Shown here piece by piece: positions 1 through 5,754 of a stretch of 5,754 nucleotides of DNA (within the stretch, counting starts at the first letter, position 1; every line of letters starts with the position of its first letter). The position numbers were made by a program, and so were the translations under genes. The stretch comes from Fibrobacteraceae bacterium (lineage in GTDB: Bacteria; Fibrobacterota; Fibrobacteria; Fibrobacterales; Fibrobacteraceae), in the NCBI GenBank assembly GCA_023231365.1, contig JALNVO010000177.1, forward strand, positions 1 to 5,754, written 5' to 3'. The notes under the pieces were generated by a model, which worked only from the letters and a program-made list of their open reading frames with translations, did no database searches and had not been told where the DNA came from.

Positions 1-5
1 AGGAA

Positions 6-28
6 GGAACAACGTGACACCGCAACAA
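6..28 (+). repeat. 23-nt direct repeat, copy 1
   Basis: This perfect 23-nt sequence (GGAACAACGTGACACCGC followed by AACAA) recurs at 105-127, giving a period of 99 nt. The two copies flank the GC-rich hairpin block of the putative ncRNA. Both copies lie in apparently single-stranded, A-rich positions between stems. That suggests a repeated RNA motif, for instance a protein-binding or tertiary-contact element, or a partial tandem duplication. Confidence 0.9.
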
Positions 29-104
29 CGAGAATCCGGTTCCCTTCGGGGAACGTCAGGGTTCGAAGAGCCGGACTCTGGGCCGGCCCCGCAGGGGTGA
101 GGAT

Positions 105-127
105 GGAACAACGTGACACCGCAACAA
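105..127 (+). repeat. 23-nt direct repeat, copy 2
   Basis: This is the second exact copy of the repeat at 6-28. It sits between the CCCC-GCA-GGGG hairpin (87-97) and the 3' bulged stem that begins at 131. The 76 nt between the copies is too long for a CRISPR spacer, and there are only two units. It is better seen as an internal motif of the structured RNA. Confidence 0.9.
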
Positions 128-177
128 ATCGGTTACAGCAGTTCGCTGGTAGTGGACTGAAGTCCTGTTGCTGAGCC

Positions 178-606
178 TTAACAATGTCAAAGCAAGCTTT
201 GCTGCTGTTTCGACTTTTGCAACAGTCGTCCCTCAAAGTGGCGAATAGCGTTCAAGCCGAACCTTGCATGGTACTGACCATATTTGTGCTTGCGAACTTG
301 TCGGTGCAACTTAGGCTTGTGCAAGCAAGCCCGTAGCTCTCGTCTTAGCCGACAATCGCTACTGCTCCCACAGGGATTACTCCTACTCCTTTCGCACATT
401 CATCTATGAAGGATCTGGATCTCTAACAATCAATTTTTAGAGGTGTCCTAGAATGAAAATGGAGTACGGTACAGTCAAGTTTTCTGTCTTATTATCGGGA
501 TGCTGCGGCGTGCGATGACGTTTTCGATTGCCGAGAATCGAGCAAGAATTCAGTCCAACGGTTGATCAGAATGCAAAGGATCATCTTGAATGACAGCTGT
601 TGCGAT
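178..606. other. Gene-free stretch with several hairpins; possible decayed mobile-element body and 3' flank of the GT5 gene
   Basis: No convincing protein is encoded here. In the + strand frame beginning ATG at 184, stops occur at 334, 346 and 424. A 70-codon - strand frame (399-187) has an odd Cys/Arg/Gln-rich composition and no recognised motif. What is visible is a run of short perfect hairpins: 188-192/197-201 (CAAAG/CTTTG), 211-215/224-228 (CGACT/AGTCG), 268-272/277-281 (ATGGT/ACCAT), 314-319/326-331 (GGCTTG/CAAGCC), 421-426/437-442 and 524-529/536-541. The first four follow directly on the putative ncRNA, so the structured RNA may extend to about 331, or this may be the deleted interior of an element. 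I see no PLMP, RuvC or HNH signatures of IscB. Positions about 450-606 are the unmarked downstream flank of the - strand GT5 gene; no U-tract terminator for that gene was found. Confidence 0.5.
421..442. repeat. Inverted repeat CTCTAA/TTAGAG, possible element edge
   Basis: CTCTAA (421-426) and TTAGAG (437-442) form a perfect 6-bp inverted repeat around a 10-nt AT-rich loop. Neither side is followed by a clear T-run, so it is not a convincing terminator. It lies where sequence character shifts, between the hairpin-rich stretch joined to the ncRNA and the flank of the GT5 gene. It could therefore mark the end of an inserted element. No matching partner is seen in the window, and the left end would lie outside it. 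Confidence 0.35.
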
Positions 607-2010
607 TTAGTTTTCGCCGAAAGTAAGCAAGTATTGCGAAATGGTTCTGTCCCATTCGTATCGGAACCGGTAGGCATTCCGTACAAGGTAATTCCAGCTT
701 TCGTGGTTCGAGGAATAGAGCTGTACTGCTGTTTTGAGCTTGCGGAGCATCTGATCCGGAGCGGAAGAATCGTCTACGAGGAGAGCATTTGCCTGTTCGA
801 ATTCTCCCGTATAATTGGAAAGCAGATTGGCACAACCGACGTCTTTTCCCGTAAGGGGTATCGTTCCAGAAGCGAGAGCCTTGAGCACCATGGATGCAGA
901 AGGTTCCTTGGGGTTTGCCGCAAAAAGAAGGTCTGAGCCCGCGAGTACGGAGCGCACCCTCGAATCGTCGTCGTTGAGTTTGAAAACGGCGATGTGGGAA
1001 TGTTCCTGTGCCGCAACGGAATTGAAGTAGTTCCATTCTGGGCTTGTTTCTTGGAGGCCTACAGTGACAAAGGCGTTTAGCTTATTAATGTCGCCTAGGA
1101 TGGTGGCGAGCGTTTCTGAGGTACGACCAGATTCTTCATCCAGATGGCAGTACATTACTAGGCGATTGTCAAATTTTTTGTTGAGAATCGTTTCAAGGGA
1201 GAACCTTGCCGCTTTTTTTGCGAGTTCAATAGGCTGTGATGCCCGTATGTTAAAGTCCCAGAATGGGTAGCTCAGTCCGAACTGGATTCCTTTTAGTTTG
1301 TCTTTGTTGCGCACCAAGAAGCCGGAGAGTCCTCCAGAAGTATTGCTGTTGACAATTGCGTCCCGGTAGCCCGGGGAGGGGAGGAGCACTTTTTTTGCGT
1401 AGAAAATTCCCGCTTTGAGAAGGCTTACCTTGCCCCAAAATTCGTAGCCGTCCATATTGAAATCGCTGCGGGGAAGTCCGATTTTTTCGATTTCGTCTTC
1501 CGTAACGTGAAAATCGTAAGTAATATTGTGGACGGTAAAAAAAGAAGAAATTTTTCCGAAAGCTTCTTTGTAAACTGTTTTGGCGATCGGGGCAACGAGC
1601 GCTCCGCCCCAGTCTTGTCCGCAAAGGGCGTTCGGGGAAAAAGAAATAGCATCAGCGTAGGCAAGCGCAGAGGAGGCTAAGTAGGAGAACCTTAAATGGT
1701 TGTCGGGATAGGGTTGGCCGTTTTCGCCATAGACGTACGGTCTATTAAAATATTTGTCGAAACGGATATAGGTATAAAGAGGGTCTCTGCCTTTCCAAAC
1801 TTCAAAAGGCATATTTCTCAGCTTTTCAACGCCTTTGAAAATGAGCTGATATTCTGAAATATCGCCTAAAAGGGATGGGTAGAAGGGGGCGCACGTCATC
1901 ACTTCTGTCCCGAGCCTTGAAAAGGCTTGGGTGAGGTGGTTAACCGCTCCGGCGAGGGGGCTTGCCCTTTTCCATTCGCCCGCTTCCGGGCTTACGACTA
2001 GGAACTTCAA
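607..2010 (-). CDS. GT5-family glycogen/starch synthase homologue with altered active site
   Basis: This 467-residue protein is close to the usual GlgA length (about 475-480). GlgA makes alpha-1,4-glucan by transferring glucose from ADP-glucose to the growing glycogen chain in the cytoplasm. The GT-B fold is recognisable throughout: N-terminal MKFLVVSPE, QDWGGAL (132-138), FTVHNITYD (158-166, with the conserved His161), DGYEFWGKVSLLKAGIFYA (187-205), and KEPSASMVLKALASGTIPL (368-386). In register with E. coli GlgA, several key residues differ. The KTGGL donor loop reads KRASPLAGA. The NG of GVLNGVD is FG (Phe244). The Arg and Lys of SRLTSQKG are His289 and Ser294. The CG after the catalytic Glu (kept as Glu369) is SA, and RTGGL is KDVGC. 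It may be a pseudoenzyme, or a transferase with another donor or acceptor. The start is TTG, because the N-terminus aligns exactly and a GGAG lies 7 nt upstream. It is divergent from the lipoprotein gene. Confidence 0.85.
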   Translation of the reverse strand: MKFLVVSPEAGEWKRASPLAGAVNHLTQAFSRLGTEVMTCAPFYPSLLGDISEYQLIFKGVEKLRNMPFEVWKGRDPLYTYIRFDKYFNRPYVYGENGQPYPDNHLRFSYLASSALAYADAISFSPNALCGQDWGGALVAPIAKTVYKEAFGKISSFFTVHNITYDFHVTEDEIEKIGLPRSDFNMDGYEFWGKVSLLKAGIFYAKKVLLPSPGYRDAIVNSNTSGGLSGFLVRNKDKLKGIQFGLSYPFWDFNIRASQPIELAKKAARFSLETILNKKFDNRLVMYCHLDEESGRTSETLATILGDINKLNAFVTVGLQETSPEWNYFNSVAAQEHSHIAVFKLNDDDSRVRSVLAGSDLLFAANPKEPSASMVLKALASGTIPLTGKDVGCANLLSNYTGEFEQANALLVDDSSAPDQMLRKLKTAVQLYSSNHESWNYLVRNAYRFRYEWDRTISQYLLTFGEN

Positions 2011-2017
2011 AACGCAT

Positions 2018-2021
2018 CTCC
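2018..2021 (-). promoter_or_regulatory. Shine-Dalgarno GGAG that fixes a TTG start
   Basis: On the - strand, GGAG is followed by seven bases and then the TTG at 2010-2008 that begins the GT5 protein. An ATG lies closer to the GGAG (2017-2015) but is out of frame with the protein. The homology of MKFLVVSPE to GlgA N-termini therefore supports TTG as the true start. Confidence 0.7.
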
Positions 2022-2030
2022 AAAAAAAAA

Positions 2031-2078
2031 TTTACTTATTGTGCCACTTTCCTATAAAGATATTTAATTAGATTACAA
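2031..2078. promoter_or_regulatory. Candidate divergent promoters in the AT-rich intergenic region
   Basis: For the + strand lipoprotein gene, TTTACT (2031-2036) and TATAAA (2053-2058) are separated by 16 bp and resemble sigma-70 boxes, which would give a leader of roughly 70 nt. For the - strand GT5 gene, TTGTAA (2078-2073) and TATAGG (2056-2051) are also 16 bp apart. The two candidates overlap face to face, so the genes could compete for polymerase or share a regulator. The assignment rests on consensus matching in AT-rich DNA and is weak. Confidence 0.35.
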
Positions 2079-2121
2079 AATGATATTTTATTTGCTTGTT
2101 TTTTTATGGAGTACCATCAAC

Positions 2122-2127
2122 AAGGGA
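2122..2127 (+). promoter_or_regulatory. Ribosome binding site of the lipoprotein gene
   Basis: AAGGGA lies 6 nt before the ATG at 2134. This is a good Shine-Dalgarno match at normal spacing, and it agrees with the signal peptide that begins at that ATG. Confidence 0.7.
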
Positions 2128-2133
2128 TGAACG

Positions 2134-3186
2134 ATGAAAACTAGGCTTCTAATTGTAGTTTTGGCTGCAGCGGCAGTTCTTCTTGCCGGCTGCAAGGGCA
2201 CAAATGAAAAGCGCGGCGATGAACACCTCCAGGCCGGCCGCTATCGCAATGCCATCAATTCTTACCTCGAAGCGAAGAGTAAGGGCAAGATTTCCGATGA
2301 ATTTTACGACAATTTCTGCTTGGCTTTGATGAAAGCGGCTGAAGCAGAAGCGAAGAAAGATCCAATGAGCAGCCTTCTCGGCGGCTATTTCGAGCAGACC
2401 GTCAAGTTCCTAGGTGAAGTCAATTCCCCGGATGCAGCTGAAAAGATTGCAACCGCTATGGCAAACGTCGGTCAGAGCCAGGCCTCTGCCGATGCTGACC
2501 TCGGGACTACCCTCGATGGCTTCAACAAGATCGACTCCGCGATTTCTCTTGCAAAGCGATTGAATGCGAATGTCGCTTCTATTCAAGCTATTCGCACTCA
2601 GGCCGAAAATGCATATGTTTCCCGCGTCCTTCCAGAAGCGACGGATGAAGATGATCCGGTTGTTAAGGAATACAATCTCCTGAAGATCGAACTTATTGCT
2701 CCAAACAACGCTGCTCTTAAAGAAGCGATCAATAAGAGCCGTCTTGCAACTCGCGGCTATTTCCTTATTTTTGGCGACAACATCGGCGAAAAGGCTTCTC
2801 CACTGGTCGACAAGTGGGGATATGTGATGGCTTTCCCGACTCTCAACATTACGGCTTCCGGACTTACTGGCGAACTCCAGTTCTGGGCTTCGACAGGCAA
2901 CAACACGGAACTCGAGGTTTCCAAGATCAAACTCGTTTCTACGAAGGGAGACGAAGTCATTGCTAAGCAGAGTGGTAGCGGTTGGTGCGAAGCGGAAGTT
3001 GTTGTTGGCAAGAAAGGCAATGAGAAGATCGAAAAGAAGAAAACTCCGTTTACAGGCAAGGGCAAGCTTATGAATGAGTTCCAGTGCTCTGTGAATGTGT
3101 CCTTTGCATACGGCGCCGGCTTTGTTCCAGATTATGTGGAATATAAGGATCAGTACGGTGTGGGACGCAAATATTTGGGTCAATGA
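2134..3186 (+). CDS. Predicted outer-membrane lipoprotein of unknown function with an N-terminal TPR-like helix pair
   Basis: The 350-residue product begins with a lipoprotein signal: Lys2 and Arg4, a hydrophobic core (5-17), and the lipobox LAGC with the lipidated Cys20. The residue after Cys is Lys rather than Asp, so under the E. coli Lol rule it would go to the outer membrane. Residues about 25-60 (GDEHLQAGRYRNAINSYLEA) look like a tetratricopeptide repeat, followed by Ala-rich helical sequence to about 210. From about 225 the sequence becomes beta-like, with alternating hydrophobic residues and Gly/Thr/Ser turns. It contains two cysteines (285 and 318) that could form a disulfide outside the cytoplasm. 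I do not recognise the family. A TPR lipoprotein next to bamA recalls BamD-type partners, but there is only one TPR-like unit and a large C-terminal domain, so no such role is claimed. It is transcribed alone and ends at a strong terminator. Confidence 0.85.
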   Translation: MKTRLLIVVLAAAAVLLAGCKGTNEKRGDEHLQAGRYRNAINSYLEAKSKGKISDEFYDNFCLALMKAAEAEAKKDPMSSLLGGYFEQTVKFLGEVNSPDAAEKIATAMANVGQSQASADADLGTTLDGFNKIDSAISLAKRLNANVASIQAIRTQAENAYVSRVLPEATDEDDPVVKEYNLLKIELIAPNNAALKEAINKSRLATRGYFLIFGDNIGEKASPLVDKWGYVMAFPTLNITASGLTGELQFWASTGNNTELEVSKIKLVSTKGDEVIAKQSGSGWCEAEVVVGKKGNEKIEKKKTPFTGKGKLMNEFQCSVNVSFAYGAGFVPDYVEYKDQYGVGRKYLGQ

Positions 3187-3211
3187 TTTCTGTTGAAGTA
3201 GACTTTTATAG

Positions 3212-3243
3212 AAGCGCTCTCCTTTTGGGGAGCGCTTTCTTTT
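3212..3243 (+). terminator. Strong Rho-independent terminator after the lipoprotein gene
   Basis: An 11-bp stem (3212-3222 with 3227-3237, one T-G wobble, otherwise perfect, core AGCGCTC/GAGCGCT) closes a TTTT loop. It is followed by a T-rich tail, TTCTTTT (3237-3243). It starts 25 nt after the stop codon of the lipoprotein gene. It separates that gene from the downstream bamA-like gene, which therefore needs its own promoter in 3244-3358. Confidence 0.9.
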
Positions 3244-3346
3244 GCATTTAAGGCAAAAAATGTGGAACAAGAAATGATTTTAGTGGTTTACGGCTTGTAG
3301 TTTTGTATTTTTGGGGTCGCATTTTATTTTCATAATTTCAACACGC

Positions 3347-3350
3347 AGGT
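3347..3350 (+). promoter_or_regulatory. Weak ribosome binding site ahead of the TTG start of the bamA-like gene
   Basis: AGGT lies 8 nt before TTG 3359. No ATG is in frame upstream of the signal peptide, and the next GTG (3383) would remove most of it. TTG 3359 gives a complete signal peptide with an Arg near the N-terminus. A CATAAT at 3331-3336 could be a -10 box for this gene, but it has no convincing -35 partner. Confidence 0.45.
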
Positions 3351-3358
3351 CACCCCTT

Positions 3359-5754
3359 TTGTTCGCCCGAATCCTTGTTTTTGTGTTTGTTGTATCAGCG
3401 ATCTCATTCGCCCAGCTGTTGGACGTTCCCGATGATTTTACGAAAGAAACTACAGTCCGCCATGTCCGCGCAGAAGGGACAGTGAATATGGATGAACGCT
3501 CTGTTCTGAACAGGGTGAGCGTCCGCGATGGCCAAGCCTTCCCGCCTTCCGTGTTTGCGGAAAAAGTGCAGAAGAGTGTTTCTTCGCTTTATGAAACGGG
3601 CTATTTTGATGATGTAACCGCCTGGGTCGACTATTTGAACGATGGCAAGGTAGATTTGATCTTCCGCGTAGTGGAGCTGCCCGCGCTGGATACTGTACTC
3701 CTTGAAGGTTATGATGAAATTTCCGAAGATGACCTGCGGCTCAAGCTTTCTCTCGTGAAGGGGCAGGTGTACAGCAAGAGCGCTTTGGAACGCGATCGTC
3801 AGAATTTGCTTTCCTACTACCGCTCCGAGGGTTACCTTCTTGCAGAAGTCGGGTTCCGCGAAATTCCTGTTTCCGAGCATGAAAATTCCATTACGTTCAT
3901 CATCCGCGAAGGACCGAAGGTGCAAGTCGATTCTATTGTCATCAAGGGCAACGACCACGTTCCGGCTACCGAAATCACGGACCGCATGGTTACCAAGCGT
4001 ACGCATTGGTGGGGTGACGGGGAATTCAAGGAAGCTATATTTGAAGCGGACCGCGATACCGTCCTCGATGCCGTTCGCCACTTCGGATATTTGGATGCGG
4101 AACTCAAGGAATATCGTGCGGAATACCTGCCGGATTCGACGTGTAATTTTTATTTGGGTCGAGTCGTTCCGAAGGACAAGAAACTGGATCTTCTCTATGC
4201 CCAGTTGAACGTTGCCATATCGGATACGGCGAATATTATGAACAAGCTCGCTGGCCGGACAGTGGAGAAGTCCTTGCATTATTACCGGGAGCATCGCAGG
4301 ACTTTCGGACCCAAGGCCCAGGCTGTTCCTGTTCCGAAGGTAGCCGATGAAGAAACTGCGGTAGGTATTTTAAATGGCATCATTACTTACGAAGAGCTCC
4401 GCAAGGCTTGGATCAAGCACCTTCCTAAAAAATATTGGAAAAACTCGAAGGCAAATGAACTTTATAAGAAGCGGAACCGCAACCGCTATGAAGAGAAGTT
4501 GCTTACCCGCTATACTTTGGAAGAAACTTTCAGCGCTCTTACTCCTTATGACAGCGTTATCACATCCAGCTATGTGCGCATCTATATTACGATCAATGAA
4601 GGCCGCCGTTACTATGCGGGTTCCGTGCATTTTTCTGGAAATGAGGTGCTGAGCGATAAGGAACTCTCTTCCACGGTGCAGCTCGACAGCGGGGAAGTTT
4701 TCGACTACTATGCTTATGAAGCGACTAAGAAGGGTATCATTGATGCATACCGTGAAGATGGCTACCTGTTTGCTCAATATGATGAGACGAGAAACTTTGA
4801 AAACGATTCGGTGGTGAATCTGGACTACCATCTCCGCGAAGGTCTCCCGGCGCAGATCCACCGCGTGAATATTATGGGTAATACCAAGACCAAGGACAAG
4901 GTGATACGCCGTGAAGTGAGGCTCTTCCCGGGCGATACGTACCGCCAGTCTTTGTTGGAACGCAGTTTTCGCGAAATTATGCAGCTCAACTACTTCGATA
5001 TGGTTTATCCGGACATTCAGGTCGTGGGCGATCAGCAAGTGGATTTGAATTTCAAGGTGCAGGAAAAGGAAGCGGGCACAGGACAGTTCAGTGCTGGCCT
5101 CGCATATAGCCAGAGCGATGGGCTTACCGGAACTCTCGGTGTATCCATTCCGAACTGCTGTATGGGTGATGGTCAGAATGCCTCCTTTAACATTGAATAC
5201 GGCGAAGATAAGAAGAGCTATTCGGTGAGCTTCTCCGATCCGTGGTTTATGGATTATCCGCTTACTTTAGGTGCAAGTCTTAGTTATACGTGGTGGAATG
5301 AGGACGATGATCCTGATATTACCCGTTACGGAGGTAGCGTTTATGTGGGCAAGCGGCTTACTTGGCCGGACGATTATTTCTATGGACAGGTCGGTTACAG
5401 CTGGTTGATGAATAAGCAGGGCGATAACGTGGACGGAAGCCTTGTGCGCTATACCGGTATCGAATCGGCTCTCAACTTCAAGCTTATCCGCGATGACAAG
5501 AATTTGCCGCAATTCCCCACGGAAGGTTCCCGATATGTGCTTTCTGTGGAATGGGCAGATAATCTTCTCTTCAGCGACTTTGATTTTGTCAAGACTGATT
5601 TGACCGTCAAGTGGTGGTTCCCGCTGTTCCGCGATAAGCTTGCCCTTGCGCTTACAAACGAATATGGCGTTATCATCGGCGATCCGATTCAATACCGCAC
5701 GCTTTATCAGATGGGCGGCGTGTTGGGTTACGATGGTATGATGCGCGGTTATAG
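3359..5754 (+). CDS. bamA: BamA/Omp85 outer-membrane protein assembly factor, C-terminus cut by the window
   Basis: BamA folds and inserts beta-barrel proteins into the outer membrane; its POTRA domains sit in the periplasm. The visible 798 residues begin with a signal peptide (MFARILVFVFVVSAISFA, cleavage likely before Gln19). Five POTRA domains follow: 1 at about 33-108, 2 at 109-187, 3 at 188-418, 4 at 419-498 and 5 at 499-572. Each ends near an R/N-EG or equivalent strand and carries the G-N/G-Y turn (for example KGND, SGNE, MGNT). The barrel starts near 574 and shows the family hallmark SFSDPWF (624-630). The window ends within GYDGMMRGY, the position of the conserved RGF/RGY motif of loop 6, so roughly the last quarter of the barrel is missing. 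POTRA3 is unusual, with about 140 extra residues (262-402) between its second and third strands. TTG is inferred as the start. Another Omp85 member (TamA-like) is less likely, given five POTRAs. Confidence 0.88.
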   Translation, partial: MFARILVFVFVVSAISFAQLLDVPDDFTKETTVRHVRAEGTVNMDERSVLNRVSVRDGQAFPPSVFAEKVQKSVSSLYETGYFDDVTAWVDYLNDGKVDLIFRVVELPALDTVLLEGYDEISEDDLRLKLSLVKGQVYSKSALERDRQNLLSYYRSEGYLLAEVGFREIPVSEHENSITFIIREGPKVQVDSIVIKGNDHVPATEITDRMVTKRTHWWGDGEFKEAIFEADRDTVLDAVRHFGYLDAELKEYRAEYLPDSTCNFYLGRVVPKDKKLDLLYAQLNVAISDTANIMNKLAGRTVEKSLHYYREHRRTFGPKAQAVPVPKVADEETAVGILNGIITYEELRKAWIKHLPKKYWKNSKANELYKKRNRNRYEEKLLTRYTLEETFSALTPYDSVITSSYVRIYITINEGRRYYAGSVHFSGNEVLSDKELSSTVQLDSGEVFDYYAYEATKKGIIDAYREDGYLFAQYDETRNFENDSVVNLDYHLREGLPAQIHRVNIMGNTKTKDKVIRREVRLFPGDTYRQSLLERSFREIMQLNYFDMVYPDIQVVGDQQVDLNFKVQEKEAGTGQFSAGLAYSQSDGLTGTLGVSIPNCCMGDGQNASFNIEYGEDKKSYSVSFSDPWFMDYPLTLGASLSYTWWNEDDDPDITRYGGSVYVGKRLTWPDDYFYGQVGYSWLMNKQGDNVDGSLVRYTGIESALNFKLIRDDKNLPQFPTEGSRYVLSVEWADNLLFSDFDFVKTDLTVKWWFPLFRDKLALALTNEYGVIIGDPIQYRTLYQMGGVLGYDGMMRGY

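Larger units (their letters stand above)
1..177 (+). ncRNA. Structured non-coding RNA, 5'-truncated by the window; HEARO/omega-RNA-like (tentative)
   Basis: No reading frame here looks coding, yet the sequence folds well. Visible elements on the + strand are: a 6-bp stem GTTCCC/GGGAAC at 39-44 and 49-54 capped by a TTCG tetraloop; a CCCC-GCA-GGGG hairpin at 87-97; and a 3' domain in which 131-134 pairs with 174-177 and 136-140 with 169-173 (nine pairs with A135 bulged). That domain encloses a GGACT/AGTCC hairpin at 154-165. The motif AACAACGTGACACCGCAACA occurs twice, at the left edge and just before the 3' domain. The arrangement reminds me of HEARO RNAs, the guide-RNA scaffolds that lie upstream of iscB in IS200/IS605-type elements. 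That match is from memory and unverified, and no IscB protein is encoded downstream. RNase P RNA and tmRNA were considered and do not fit. The strand is inferred from the TTCG loop and the closing stem. The 5' end is outside the window. Confidence 0.5.

Noticed and set aside
60..67. GGTTCGAA, the typical T-loop sequence of a tRNA
   Set aside because: The flanking bases do not form a T-stem, and no anticodon arm or acceptor stem is present.
6..127. Two direct repeats as a minimal CRISPR array
   Set aside because: Only two copies, a 76-nt interval, no cas genes, and the interval itself is a GC-rich hairpin block.
187..399. 70-codon open frame on the - strand, rich in Arg, Cys, His and Gln, with a faint look of a basic transposase or IscB tail
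   Set aside because: No ribosome binding site, no recognisable motif, and composition atypical of the neighbouring genes. It overlaps several perfect hairpins, so it is more likely non-coding or a remnant too decayed to name.
524..541. Hairpin TCGATT/AATCGA as the terminator of the GT5 gene
   Set aside because: Read on the - strand, the stem is followed by AAAA rather than a U-tract, and it lies more than 60 nt past the stop codon.
581..1036. Open frames overlapping the 3' part of the GT5 gene in other frames on both strands
   Set aside because: The GT5 frame continues through this stretch with conserved KEP and SGTIPL motifs; the others show no motifs or RBS.
2015..2017. ATG on the - strand just after the GGAG, as the start of the GT5 gene
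   Set aside because: It is out of frame with the GlgA-like sequence; the TTG at 2010-2008 gives the family N-terminus.
2410..3270. Long (286-codon) open frame on the - strand opposite the lipoprotein gene
   Set aside because: It is a shadow of codon bias in the + strand gene, which has the signal peptide, RBS and terminator; the antisense product has no coherent features.
3404..4294. 296-codon open frame on the - strand opposite the bamA-like gene (also 4370-5038 and 5267-5692)
   Set aside because: The + strand encodes unmistakable POTRA and barrel sequence across these regions; the antisense frames are by-products.

Overview
The window looks like chromosomal DNA of a Gram-negative (diderm) bacterium: it carries an Omp85/BamA outer-membrane insertase, a lipoprotein with a classic lipobox, and a glycogen-synthase-type glycosyltransferase. 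Base composition is moderate, and two of the three genes appear to start with TTG. A Fibrobacter-like organism fits the impression, but this is inference; no sequence mark here proves the taxon.

Layout. Positions 1-177 hold a GC-rich, strongly foldable sequence on the + strand, best read as the 3' part of a structured non-coding RNA. It contains a perfect 23-nt direct repeat with a period of 99 nt, a UUCG-capped hairpin and a long bulged closing stem. It resembles the HEARO/omega-RNA class linked to IscB/IS200-IS605 elements, but I could not check this, and no iscB gene is visible. Positions 178-606 have no convincing gene; they hold several short perfect hairpins and an inverted repeat at 421-442 that could be the far edge of a decayed element. 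On the - strand, 2010 to 607 encodes a 467-residue GT5 (GlgA-like) protein whose fold motifs remain but whose catalytic motifs are largely altered. After a 123-bp AT-rich divergent intergenic region, 2134-3186 (+) encodes a 350-residue lipoprotein of unknown function, followed by a strong intrinsic terminator at 3212-3243. From 3359 to the right edge (+) runs a bamA-like gene, cut by the window at the RGY motif of the barrel.

How the parts relate. The lipoprotein and the BamA homologue both belong to the cell envelope, but the terminator between them argues for separate transcripts. The GT5 protein is transcribed divergently from the lipoprotein gene and probably shares its control region. 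The most interesting points are the possible orphan omega-RNA-like element at the left edge, the glycogen synthase homologue that has lost canonical active-site residues, and a basic insertion of about 140 residues inside the third POTRA domain of BamA.
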